Origin: Paraburkholderia fungorum
GTDB lineage: Bacteria; Pseudomonadota; Gammaproteobacteria; Burkholderiales; Burkholderiaceae
DNA length: 64,000 nucleotides
Assembly (NCBI RefSeq): GCF_902833645.1
Contig: NZ_CADFGE010000010.1
Coordinates: 248,001 to 312,000, forward strand
Direction: 5' to 3'
Shown here: positions 7,563-16,479 of the stretch, piece after piece
How positions within the stretch are numbered: position 1 is the first letter of the stretch
Layout of the letters: each line of letters begins with the position of its first letter
Made by a program: the position numbers and the translations under genes
Notes under the pieces: generated by a model
What the model was told of the DNA's origin: nothing
Databases searched by the model: none
Seen by the model: the letters and a program-made list of their open reading frames with translations, nothing else

Positions 7563-8945
7563 TCAGATCGCCCAGCCGCCGAGATAGAAACCGACCAGCA
7601 CGGCAGCAATGGCAACCGTGCCCACGTTCAGCTTGCGATACTCGCCGCTCACCACGCGGCCGATCACCAGCGTCGCGAAGCCGAGCATGATGCCCGTCAC
7701 GATGTTGGCGGTCAGCACGATGAACACGGCGCACATCAGGCCCGACATGGCATCGACCATGTCGTCCATGTGCAGCTTGCTCACGTTCGAGAGCATCAGC
7801 AGGCCCACGTACATCAGCGCGGGAGCCGTGGCATACGAAGGCACGAGACTGGCGAGCGGCGAGAAGAACATCACGACGAGGAACAGCAGACCGACCACTG
7901 CCGCAGCCATCCCGGTCTTCGCGCCGGCCGCGACGCCGACCGTCGATTCGATGTATGCAGCCGCCGGTGCACCGCCGAGCAGGCCCGAGAAAATCGAGCT
8001 CAGCGAATCCGCCGTCAGCGCCCGGCCGCCGTTGATGATGCGGCCGTTTTCGTCGAGCTGACCGGCTTGTCCGGCAACGGCGCGAATCGTGCCGGTTGCG
8101 TCGAACACGGCGGTCATCACCAGCGCCAGCACGCTAGGCAAGACGGCCATCGACAGTGCGCCCTTGATGTCCATCGCGCCAATCAGCGAAGCGTGGCCCG
8201 GCGCGCTCAGCGACGGCAGTGCGAACACGCCGTGGAACACCACCGTCGGATCGATCATGAGCGCGATCGCCGAGATCGCGACGATCACGATCAGGATCGA
8301 ACCCGGCACGCGACGGCGCACCAGACCGAAGATCGCAGCCAGACCCGCCACCGACATGATCGCCGGCAAGGCCGTGATGTTGCCGAGCGCCACCGGCAGG
8401 CCGGCGCCCGGATTCTTGACGACCAGACCCACGTCGTTTGCGGCGATCAGCAGCAGGAACAGGCCGATGCCGATCCCCGTGCCGTGCGCGATGCCGGTGG
8501 GCAGATTGCGCAGAATCCACGAACGCACGCCCGTCACCGAGATCGCGGTGAAGACGACGCCCATCAGGAACACCGCGCCGAGCGCGACGGTCGGATGCAG
8601 GCCTTTGCCGAGCACGAGACCGAACGCAGTGAACGCAGTCAGCGAAATCGCGCAGCCGATTGCGATCGGCAAACGTGCCCACACGCCCATCAGCAGCGAG
8701 CCGAAGGCGGTGGTCAGGCACACGGCGACGAACACCGCACTGGTATCGAAACCCGCTTTGCCGAACATGCCCGGCACGACGAACACGGAGTAAACCATCG
8801 CGAGGAAGGTTGTGATGCCCGCGACGATTTCCGTACGTTGCGAACTGCCGCGAGACGAGATTTCGAAGTAGCGGTCGAGAAAGCCCTTTCCGTCGAATGA
8901 TTCGGCGCCGACTTCAGAAATCGGTTGGGCGTGGGGTTCCATCAT
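7563..8945 (-). CDS. NCS2-family purine permease (AzgA type)
   Basis: A 460-residue inner-membrane permease of the AzgA/COG2252 branch, which imports adenine, guanine or hypoxanthine. Family signatures include LDRYFEISSRGSSQRTEIVAGITTFLAMVYS near the N-terminus, PIAIGCAISLTAF, GIAHGTGIGIGLFLL, and the ALTADSLSSIFSGLLGG...ESTVGVAAGAKTG block. About 12-14 hydrophobic segments follow in order. The ATG at 8945 has AGGAGG 8 bases upstream, with a second ATG directly after it. The open frame continues about 400 bases upstream but without homology. It stands alone. Exact purine specificity is uncertain. Confidence 0.88.
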   Translation of the reverse strand: MMEPHAQPISEVGAESFDGKGFLDRYFEISSRGSSQRTEIVAGITTFLAMVYSVFVVPGMFGKAGFDTSAVFVAVCLTTAFGSLLMGVWARLPIAIGCAISLTAFTAFGLVLGKGLHPTVALGAVFLMGVVFTAISVTGVRSWILRNLPTGIAHGTGIGIGLFLLLIAANDVGLVVKNPGAGLPVALGNITALPAIMSVAGLAAIFGLVRRRVPGSILIVIVAISAIALMIDPTVVFHGVFALPSLSAPGHASLIGAMDIKGALSMAVLPSVLALVMTAVFDATGTIRAVAGQAGQLDENGRIINGGRALTADSLSSIFSGLLGGAPAAAYIESTVGVAAGAKTGMAAAVVGLLFLVVMFFSPLASLVPSYATAPALMYVGLLMLSNVSKLHMDDMVDAMSGLMCAVFIVLTANIVTGIMLGFATLVIGRVVSGEYRKLNVGTVAIAAVLVGFYLGGWAI

Positions 8946-9485
8946 GATGAGTGCCTCCTTTATCAGCGTGCTGAAACGGCCCGTTTTCCGGCCGCCATCA
9001 GGTTCGTCTCGTTGCGTTGATCTAATGTGGTGTGGCAAGGTTTGAACGTCGGCTTGCGATGCGTGCAGACAACCCGCATGCTCCGTTCTTCTTTTGCTGT
9101 CCCGAAATGTAGGGCAACACAAATATGTCTCCCATCGCATGAATGGCATGCCCGACATGTCGCGATGCTTATATCGTTTAAGGGACGGCAAACCGCGAGG
9201 ACGCTCCGCGCGTTTACACCTACGGTTTGTCATGAAGTTGTGGAAGGGTTTCGGGGTGCGGATTGCGGAAAACCGGCGATAAACCGGGGGGTCATAACGC
9301 TTGATGAACGCTCGATAAACGCACAAAACGGCATGAACGGCGCTCGTCGGCACCTGTCAAAAAGCCTGCAAATCCGGGCCTCCCCGACGCCACGGGTTAC
9401 ACTCTGGCCCTTACCCGACTTAATTGCGTGACATAAAGCGGCGCCCCACAGCGCCCGTGCGCATTGGCCCATGGAGTCTTTCTTG
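8946..9485. other. Intergenic region, no gene seen
   Basis: This 540-base stretch lies between two divergent genes. It presumably holds promoters for both. I see no riboswitch fold, RNA gene or supportable reading frame in it; the open frames here are shadows without ribosome-binding sites. Confidence 0.5.
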
Positions 9486-10439
9486 ATGAGCGGCGGTTTT
9501 TCGCGTCCTGCCTGGCGTCTTCCGATTCTTGCTGTGTTCGCGCTGTTCGCGCTGTCCGGTTGCAGCTTGCTGTGGGGCCCGCAGCAGGCGCCGATTGTCG
9601 ACGCCACGGTCATGCCCGTCGAGCCCGCGAGCGCCCCTGTGGCGGCTTCCGCGCCGGAACCTGTCGAGACTGAGGCGGCCGAGCCCGAACAGCCGAAGAA
9701 GCCGAAGAAGCCGGTTGTCAAACCGCGCAAGGTCGAACCCCCGCCGCCGGTCGCCGCGCCCGCGCCGCCGCCCCCCGCGCCCGCGCCCTTGATCGTGCTG
9801 CGCACGATCGAGCGAAGCGACGCGCGCACTTTGCTCGATAGCGAGGTGCAGAAACCCGACGGCAAGGTGGTAGGCCGCGCGGTCGACATGATCGCGGATG
9901 CGAGCGGCAAACCGCGCGAAATGGTGGTCAATCTGCAGGGATTCCTCGGCGTTGGCGACCGCAAGGTCAATTTCCCATGGAGCGCGTTCCGCTTCACGCC
10001 GACAGCGAAAGCCGCGCCGATCACGCTCAACGCGGCGGCCGTGCCGGCTCCCGCGGCGAAATCCGCTGTGTTGCAATTGCCGCTGATCGACGCCGATGTC
10101 GAGCGTTCGAACGGCGCCAAGGTCGGCCGCGTGATCGACGTGCTGATCGACGCCAACGCGCAACCCCAGGCGGTCGTGCTCGACGTCAACGGCATGGTCA
10201 GTACCGAGCGGCGCACGATTGCCGCCAACTGGTCCGCGCTGCGCTTTGTCACGAAAGACAAGGAGCTGCATCCGCTGATCGATTTGAGCGACGCGCAGAT
10301 CAATGCGACGCCGCCGTACGCCAGCGGCAAACCGGTTCGCGCGGTGTCGCCCGCGCCGCCTCCGGCGCCGGCCCCTGCTGCGGCTTCTGCTGCGCCGGCC
10401 AATGTCACTGCGAGTTCCAACGCAAGGGCGGCCCGATGA
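9486..10439 (+). CDS. Lipoprotein with two PRC-barrel domains
   Basis: A 317-residue exported protein. A hydrophobic signal ends in the lipobox LSGC near residue 25, so it is probably anchored as a lipoprotein. A long linker rich in Pro, Ala and Lys (about 40-105) spans into the periplasm. Two PRC-barrel-like repeats follow: DSEVQKPDGKVVGRAVDMIADASGKPREMVVNL is mirrored by ADVERSNGAKVGRVIDVLIDANAQPQAVVLDV. PRC barrels act as small binding modules; the partner is unknown. I prefer the ATG at 9486, with GGAG 9 bases upstream, over the one at 9471. Its stop overlaps the start of the MFS gene (ATGA), indicating translational coupling. Confidence 0.82.
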   Translation: MSGGFSRPAWRLPILAVFALFALSGCSLLWGPQQAPIVDATVMPVEPASAPVAASAPEPVETEAAEPEQPKKPKKPVVKPRKVEPPPPVAAPAPPPPAPAPLIVLRTIERSDARTLLDSEVQKPDGKVVGRAVDMIADASGKPREMVVNLQGFLGVGDRKVNFPWSAFRFTPTAKAAPITLNAAAVPAPAAKSAVLQLPLIDADVERSNGAKVGRVIDVLIDANAQPQAVVLDVNGMVSTERRTIAANWSALRFVTKDKELHPLIDLSDAQINATPPYASGKPVRAVSPAPPPAPAPAAASAAPANVTASSNARAAR

Positions 10440-11689
10440 TTGGTCGCACTTTGGTAACCACGCGCAGCCTGCGCGCACTCGATTGGCTGAATTTCTTCGT
10501 CGCGAACGTGCAGACGGGCTTTGGGCCGTTTATCGCGTCGTACCTCGCGTCGCATAAGTGGACCCAGGGCGAGATCGGCATGGCGCTGTCCGTCGGCACG
10601 ATTAGTGCGATGGTGAGCCAGGTGCCGGGGGGCGCCGCAGTCGACGCGTTGCGCAACAAGAAAGGCGCGGCCGCGTGGGCGATTGCCGCGATCATTCTCA
10701 GCGCGGTGCTGCTGGCCGCGAGCCCGACGGTTTTGCCGGTAATTGCCGCCGAGGTATTCCACGGCTTTGCCAGTTGCATGCTGACGCCGGCATTGGCCGC
10801 GATCTCGTTCGCTCTGGTGGGGCGTGCGAATCTGGGCGACCGGCTGGGACGCAACGCGCGCTGGGCGTCGATCGGCAGCGCTGTGGCGGCCGGGCTGATG
10901 GGCATCTTCGGCGAATACTATTCGCCCCGCGCGGTGTTCTGGTTGACTGCGGCGCTTGCCGTGCCGGCGTTGTTTGCGCTGACGATGATTCAGCGCACCG
11001 ACACGATTGAATTGCCCAGGGCCGGGCCGACGCCGGAGCAGATCGAGCGGCGCGAGAGTTTGCGCGAGTTGTTGCGTGACAAGCGGATGCTGCTGTTCGC
11101 GGCTTGTATCGTGCTGTTCCACTTGTCGAATGCAGCGATGTTGAATCTCGCCGCGGGCGAGGTGACGGCCGGCATGGGCGACAACGTGCAGCTCGTGATT
11201 GCTGCTTGCATTATCGTGCCGCAGGCGATTGTGGCGATGATGTCGCCATGGGTTGGGCGTTCCGCCGAGCGATGGGGACGCAGGCCGATTCTGCTGCTGG
11301 GTTTTTCGGCGTTGCCGATACGGGCTTTGTTGTTTGCCGGGATCAGCAGCCCTTATTTGCTGGTGCCGGTGCAGATGCTGGACGGCTTGAGCGCGGCCGT
11401 GTTCGGTGTGATGCTGCCGTTGATTGCCGCCGATGTTGCTGGCGGGAAGGGGCGGTATAACCTGTGTATTGGGCTGTTTGGATTGGCTGCCGGGATTGGG
11501 GCGACGTTGAGTACGACGGCTGCCGGGTTTGTAGCGGATCATTTTGGTAATGCTGTGAGTTTCTTTGGGCTTGCCGCGGCGGGCGCGTTGGCTGTTTTGC
11601 TGGTGTGGGCGGCGATGCCTGAAACGCGGGAGGTTGCGGCGGCTGAAGGCGCCGCGCCTGTGGGGGATGGGAAGTCGGCTGTTCGATGA
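10436..11689 (+). CDS. MFS transporter
   Basis: A 417-residue major-facilitator permease with two six-helix halves. The usual MFS loop signatures are present in variant form (VDALRNKKGAAAW after helix 2, GRSAERWGRRPILL after helix 8). The substrate is unknown; NFFVANVQTGFGPFIASYLA resembles efflux-type members. The start overlaps the lipoprotein stop by 4 bases. The last 400 bases switch to a strongly G+T-rich composition unlike the first two thirds; a hand count of 11461-11520 gives 42 of 60 bases G or T. This links to the repeat locus just downstream. Confidence 0.86.
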   Translation: MIGRTLVTTRSLRALDWLNFFVANVQTGFGPFIASYLASHKWTQGEIGMALSVGTISAMVSQVPGGAAVDALRNKKGAAAWAIAAIILSAVLLAASPTVLPVIAAEVFHGFASCMLTPALAAISFALVGRANLGDRLGRNARWASIGSAVAAGLMGIFGEYYSPRAVFWLTAALAVPALFALTMIQRTDTIELPRAGPTPEQIERRESLRELLRDKRMLLFAACIVLFHLSNAAMLNLAAGEVTAGMGDNVQLVIAACIIVPQAIVAMMSPWVGRSAERWGRRPILLLGFSALPIRALLFAGISSPYLLVPVQMLDGLSAAVFGVMLPLIAADVAGGKGRYNLCIGLFGLAAGIGATLSTTAAGFVADHFGNAVSFFGLAAAGALAVLLVWAAMPETREVAAAEGAAPVGDGKSAVR

Positions 11690-11697
11690 AGTTGGGT

Positions 11698-12603
11698 TGC
11701 CTGCCCGGCAGGGGGCCTTCGCGGCGCTTTTTTGTTGATCTGGGCTTTGGCGTTGTCTTGCTGTGTTCTTGTGGTCTGGCCTGGTGTTGGTCTTTTGGCC
11801 TTTCCTTGTTTTCTTATCGGTCTATTAGCGTTCCCCCTGTGCGGGGGGGCACCTACTTTTCTTTGCCTGCCGCAAAGAAAAGTAGGCAAAAGAAAGCGGC
11901 TCAAACCGCTAATTTTTAAGCGGGTCCCCCGCGCAGCCACGGTAGTGGTGCATCTGGAATCCGTGCCTCCGCACACTCCGCGTTAGCGACAAGGCGCTCA
12001 TCAGCTCCCACTCCGCACTGCGTGCGTCGCGGACGGGTCCGCCAGGGAAACCAGTGGGGTTAATTCGCGCAGCGGGATCCATCGGCTTCGCCTCGGCGAG
12101 ATGCCCCCGCTCTGATTGGCCAACCCCACTTCAATGAAATGGTGTGCGTCGCTTTTGCTCTTGCTTTGCGATCGCTGCCGCGGTGGCGCTTGCAGCCGTG
12201 AGGCAGCGACGAGTCAGGAACTGGGTAAATCGGGGGAGCAAAAACCTGGGAGCGGTTTTATGAACCGGGTATCGGCGCGCGCAGCGCCGCCGGAGGTATG
12301 ACGCCCTTGTCACCAGCGCCGAATGTGCGAGGACACAGATTCCAGATGCACCACTACCGTAACTGTGCGGGGGACCCGCTTAAGAACTAGCGGTTTGAGC
12401 CGCTTTCTTTTGCCTACTTTTCTTTGCGGCCGGCAAAGAAAAGTAGGTGCCGCCCCGCACAGGGGCAACGCTAATAGACCACTAACACAACAAGGAAAGG
12501 CCAAAAGACCAACAACAGAACGGACCACTAACAAAGCAAGCAAAGGCCAAAGAGCCAGACCAACAAAAAAAGCGCCGAGAAGGCCCCCTGCCGGGCAGGC
12601 AAA
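11698..12603. repeat. Large inverted-arm intergenic repeat, copy A
   Basis: About 900 bp between two convergent genes. The left arm (11787-11965) and right arm (12334-12512) are imperfect reverse complements. Each holds a 14-bp perfect hairpin, CCTACTTTTCTTTG / CAAAGAAAAGTAGG, at 11852-11886 and 12413-12447. The outer ends carry a matching inverted GCCTGCCCGGCAGG motif beside GC-rich blocks. The centre contains conserved stretches such as CGCGCGCAGCGCCGCCGG. No transposase or credible protein is encoded. Near-identical copies occur at 45.3 and 59.7 kb. Confidence 0.9.
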
Positions 12604-12642
12604 AACCCAACCCCAAAACCCTCAGCCCGCGCAGCCTCATCT

Positions 12643-13998
12643 TTAATCTATAACCTTCCCAGCAGTCTCCCGCATAAACGGCAACGGCAACAACGACACC
12701 ACCCCACACCCGATCAAATACCACGCCGGAGCCAGATGGCTCCCCGTCATCTGAATCAGCCAGGTAGCAAAAAACTGCGCAAACCCACCAAAAATCGACA
12801 CCCCTAAACAATAAACAATCGACATGCCAGTAGCGCGAATCGCGCGCGGAAACAACTCGGGCAACATGACGATATTAGGCACCGCAGTAAAAGCCACAAA
12901 CACCGCCAGCACCGCAACAACAGACAACAAAACCGGCACCGTCGGCGAAGCATTAATAATCAAAAAAGCCGGATACACAGCCACAATCAACAACACCCGC
13001 GAAATCCACAAAACACGCTTACGCCCAACCCGATCCGACAACGCCCCCGCAAACGGCGAACAGATCACCGTGACGATCGCCGCAGTCCACGCAGCCCACA
13101 GCGCCGACGACATCGGCAATTTCAAAATCTGAATCGCATAGGTAGACAGATAAAACAGCACGATGTAGTTCGCCGCCGTGCCACCGATCGTCGTCAACAC
13201 ACCCGTCGTAATCACGCGCGAATGCTCGCGAAACAGCTTGCGAACCGGTTGCGCGTCAGGCGCCTCGGCCACCGAACCGGTGCCGTCTTCCACACCCGGC
13301 AACGTTTCGTTCAGATGCCGTCGGATATAAATACCAATCGGCCCCATCGCCATGCCGATCACGAACGGCACCCGCCAGCCCCAGCTCTCCAGCGCGGCCT
13401 TGGACAGCGCCGCCGCCAGCGCCACGCCCAGCAGCGAACCGCATACGGTATTCAACCCCTGACTCACGAATTGCCAGCTTCCGTAGAATCCGCGCGTCTT
13501 GTCGCTGCCATATTCAAGCAGCAATGAGGTCGACGCACCGACTTCGCCGCCCAACGCGAACCCCTGAATCAGGCGCGCCAGGATCACCAATAACGGCGCG
13601 GCAACGCCGATCATCGCGTATGTCGGCGCAAACGCGATGATCGCCGAGCCGAGCGTCATCAGCCAAAGCGTGAGACTCATCGCGGCCTTGCGTCCGGCGC
13701 GGTCGGCATACCCGCCGAGCACGATGCCGCCCACCGGCCGCATGATGAAGCCGACGCCGAAAGTGCCGACCGCCAGCATCAATTGGGCAAGCTGCCCCTC
13801 CACCGGGAAATACAGCTTGCCGATGATCGTCGCGAAGAAGCTGTAGATCGTGAAATCGAAAAATTCGAGGCCGTTGCCAAGCGTAATCGCGGCAATCGCT
13901 TTGGCCTGGCTCGCGCGTTCAACAGGCTGCGCGGCCGGCGCGCCAGCGAGATTCAACGCTTCAGTACCTGCGGGCTGCGGTGTAGCGGAATAGTCCAT
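12643..13998 (-). CDS. MHS-family MFS metabolite:proton symporter
   Basis: A 451-residue inner-membrane symporter of the metabolite:H+ symporter group (citrate, tricarballylate, ketoglutarate and shikimate type). Signatures include GNGLEFFDFTIYSFFA at the first helix, MRPVGGIVLGGYADRAGRKAAM after helix 2, LARLIQGFALGGEVGAS at helix 4 and LSDRVGRKRVLW after helix 8. It probably imports the substrate of the M20 amidohydrolase, whose gene lies 67 bases upstream on the same strand. The ATG at 13998 has GGAG 6 bases upstream. The 3' third is markedly A+C-rich on the plus strand, facing the repeat. Confidence 0.88.
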   Translation of the reverse strand: MDYSATPQPAGTEALNLAGAPAAQPVERASQAKAIAAITLGNGLEFFDFTIYSFFATIIGKLYFPVEGQLAQLMLAVGTFGVGFIMRPVGGIVLGGYADRAGRKAAMSLTLWLMTLGSAIIAFAPTYAMIGVAAPLLVILARLIQGFALGGEVGASTSLLLEYGSDKTRGFYGSWQFVSQGLNTVCGSLLGVALAAALSKAALESWGWRVPFVIGMAMGPIGIYIRRHLNETLPGVEDGTGSVAEAPDAQPVRKLFREHSRVITTGVLTTIGGTAANYIVLFYLSTYAIQILKLPMSSALWAAWTAAIVTVICSPFAGALSDRVGRKRVLWISRVLLIVAVYPAFLIINASPTVPVLLSVVAVLAVFVAFTAVPNIVMLPELFPRAIRATGMSIVYCLGVSIFGGFAQFFATWLIQMTGSHLAPAWYLIGCGVVSLLPLPFMRETAGKVID

Positions 13999-14065
13999 CT
14001 GTGTCTCCATGTAGCACCTGCCGATGCACGGCTCTACGGCCGCTTTGGCAAATATCCAACCCGCC

Positions 14066-15238
14066 TCAGACGAGGAAGGTCTGCGCAAGCCGCACCCAGT
14101 AAGCCGCGCCGGTAGCGAGGCAAGCGTCGTTGAAGTCATAGCCCGGGTTGTGCACCATGCAGCCACCCTCGCCGTCGCCATTGCCGATGATCAGGTAGCT
14201 GCCGGGGCAACGCTCCAGCAGGAACGCGAAATCCTCACTGCCGGTCAGCGGTTGCATCTCGGTGATCAACCCGTCTTCGCCGAGCCAGTCGAGCGCGACC
14301 TGCCGTGCGAGGCCGGTCATCTGTGCATCGTTGACGAGCACCGGATAACGGCGCTGATAGTCCACGTGCGCCCGCGCGCCGAACACCGCCGCCTGCCCAC
14401 AGGCGACTGCCGTAATGCGCTCCTGCAACAGGTCGCGGACCTCGGGGCGAAGCGCGCGCACGGACAGGCGCATCTCGGCGGTTTCAGGAATCACGTTCGG
14501 CGCTTCGCCAGCATGAATCGCCCCGACCGTGATGATCGCCATGTCGAGCGGCGCAACGTTGCGCGACACGATCGACTGCAACGCCAGCACGATCTGCGCG
14601 CACACCACGACAGGATCGACAGCCTTATGCGGTACCGCGCCATGACCGCCGCGGCCGGTCACCGTAATGATCACCGTGTCCGACGAGGCCATGAACGAGC
14701 CCGGCAGGAAACCGAACTTGCCCGTCGGAAAGCCCGGCATGTTGTGCATCGCGAACACCGCGTCGCACGGAAACTTGTCGAACAGGCCGTCTTCGAGCAT
14801 TTTCTTAGCGCCGGCCTGACCTTCTTCAGCAGGCTGGAAAATCAGGTTCAACGTGCCGTCGAAATTCTTTTCCTGCGCGAGATGCTTGGCAGCCGCCAGC
14901 AGGATCGCCGTGTGGCCGTCGTGGCCGCACGCGTGCATCTTGCCGGGCACCGTGCTCGCATAAGGCAGGCCGGTGGTTTCGTGGATCGGCAACGCGTCCA
15001 TGTCAGCGCGCAGGCCGAGTCTGCGGCTACCGCTGCCAACTTTCAGTTGCCCGACAACGCCGGTTTGACCCAACCCGCGATGCACGGTGTAACCCCATTC
15101 CTGCAAGCGCTCGGCGACCAGATCGCCGGTGGCGAACTCTTCGTAAGCCAGTTCGGGCTGCGCGTGGATGCGGCGGCGCAGCGCGATCATTTCGTCTTCG
15201 AGTTCGGCGATGCCCGCCGGCATGGCCATGGTGTTCAC
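14066..15238 (-). CDS. M20 amidohydrolase (hippurate hydrolase/aminoacylase type)
   Basis: A 390-residue cytoplasmic zinc peptidase of the M20D amidohydrolase group, which cleaves N-acyl amino acids or aminobenzoyl amides. Metal and catalytic motifs are GLRADMDALPI, HACGHDGHTAIL, FQPAEEGQAGAKKML, and a histidine in FAMHNMPGFP. I chose the GTG at 15238 because GGAG stands 8 bases before it; the next ATG (15229) is too far from any ribosome-binding site. It forms a probable operon with the MHS symporter and diverges from a LysR gene, a layout like the abg system for aminobenzoyl-glutamate. The substrate is still a guess. Confidence 0.87.
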   Translation of the reverse strand: MNTMAMPAGIAELEDEMIALRRRIHAQPELAYEEFATGDLVAERLQEWGYTVHRGLGQTGVVGQLKVGSGSRRLGLRADMDALPIHETTGLPYASTVPGKMHACGHDGHTAILLAAAKHLAQEKNFDGTLNLIFQPAEEGQAGAKKMLEDGLFDKFPCDAVFAMHNMPGFPTGKFGFLPGSFMASSDTVIITVTGRGGHGAVPHKAVDPVVVCAQIVLALQSIVSRNVAPLDMAIITVGAIHAGEAPNVIPETAEMRLSVRALRPEVRDLLQERITAVACGQAAVFGARAHVDYQRRYPVLVNDAQMTGLARQVALDWLGEDGLITEMQPLTGSEDFAFLLERCPGSYLIIGNGDGEGGCMVHNPGYDFNDACLATGAAYWVRLAQTFLV

Positions 15239-15356
15239 GATGTCGTCTCCGTCTATGAAAGCGTGCACCAAGCATAACGACGCCGATTTACCGGCGGCAG
15301 GCGTAAAATCGTTGCGGCGGCAACCAGTAGTTGCCACCCTCCTACGGGTTTTCCAG

Positions 15357-16307
15357 ATGAAACTCCATCAGCTCAGCACCTTGGCGGCCATCGCGGATAC
15401 CGGCAGTATCCGGGCCGCTGCGCGTTCACTCGATCTGTCGCCCGCCGCCGTGACCAAGGCCATGCGCGAACTGGAGGCCGACCTGCAAGCGCCCCTTTTG
15501 CTGCGCGGAGCGAGCGGCGTCGCGTTTACGGAATTCGGCCGCGCGCTGGTCGTGCATGCGCGGCTGGTGCTCGGTCAGTTGCAACGCGCGGAAGCGGAAA
15601 TTGAAGCGCTGCGCGGCGCGGCGGCCGGCAAACTGTCGATCGGCGTCACGCCGTGGGTGGCGTTGACGTTTCTGCCGCATGCGGTGCAGCGGTTCCGGCA
15701 GCACATGCCGGAAGTTCAACTGGAATTTTTCGAGGGGCTGCTGGGCGTCGTGCAACCGCGTCTGCGCGACGGCAGCCTCGACTTCTCGATCGGTCGTCCG
15801 CCGCCCGCATCGCCGCAATCGGAGTTTCACAACGTCCCGCTGTTCTCAACGCATTCGGCGGTGTGCGCGCGGCGCGATCATCCAAAGGCGGGTTGCCGCA
15901 CGCTGCTCGAACTCGAAGACGCCGAATGGGTGCTGAACTGGGACCCGGCAAGCCGCGAATCGATCTCGGACAACCTGTTTCGCAAGCGCGGCATGAAGGT
16001 GCCGCACACGATCCACCTCGCGCATTCGCTCTCAGTCGTGCTTGGCCTGCTCGCGCAAACGGACATGGTCAGCATCTTCCCGTGGCCGCTCGTCGAGGTG
16101 CTCATCGCGAAGGAAAACCTGTGGGCGCTGCCCTTGCGCGAAACCGTGGATGAAACCATCGTCAGCATCACGTCGCGGCGCGGGGCACCGACCAGTCCGG
16201 CGGCTGCCTGTTTTCTCGACTGTCTGCGCGAAGTCATCGACGAAGGTGCCCGCTCGCAAGACCCCGAGATGCGCCGGCTGTTTCATTCGATCGAGTTGCT
16301 GCTGTAG
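15357..16307 (+). CDS. LysR-type transcriptional regulator
   Basis: A 316-residue LysR regulator. The N-terminal winged helix is MKLHQLSTLAAIADTGSIRAAARSLDLSPAAVTKAMRELE (residues 1-40), followed by a periplasmic-binding-like effector domain from about residue 90 (GKLSIGVTPWVALTFLP). It diverges from the M20/MHS pair across about 118 bases and most likely activates it in response to the imported compound. The ATG at 15357 is the only start that leaves the HTH at the N-terminus. Confidence 0.9.
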   Translation: MKLHQLSTLAAIADTGSIRAAARSLDLSPAAVTKAMRELEADLQAPLLLRGASGVAFTEFGRALVVHARLVLGQLQRAEAEIEALRGAAAGKLSIGVTPWVALTFLPHAVQRFRQHMPEVQLEFFEGLLGVVQPRLRDGSLDFSIGRPPPASPQSEFHNVPLFSTHSAVCARRDHPKAGCRTLLELEDAEWVLNWDPASRESISDNLFRKRGMKVPHTIHLAHSLSVVLGLLAQTDMVSIFPWPLVEVLIAKENLWALPLRETVDETIVSITSRRGAPTSPAAACFLDCLREVIDEGARSQDPEMRRLFHSIELLL

Positions 16308-16479
16308 GGGCGCGAGCGGATGGCTTAGGCAAACGACCTGGAATAGCGAGGGATAGCGTGGCGTGGCATGGGCCCCCTGGCGGCGTTGCAGGCACGCGGC
16401 GCTGTAAGCCGAATCGCAGGCACGCCCGCTATGCTTCGAAGGCGCGGCGGCCCGTCGCCTGCTGCTATTCCGACCGACC

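Noticed and set aside
7344..8900. 518-residue open frame on the plus strand across the purine permease gene
   Set aside because: It is the antisense shadow of a strongly recognised permease and its translation is low-complexity His/Arg/Gln-rich. The same holds for long antisense frames at 17241-19175, 33054-34907 and 14024-15277.
9027..9431. Plus-strand frame in the gap before the PRC-barrel gene
   Set aside because: No domain, no ribosome-binding site, and codon use is unlike neighbouring genes.
11698..12603. Insertion sequence
   Set aside because: There is no transposase frame in any of the three copies and I could not see target-site duplications, so it is listed as a repeat.
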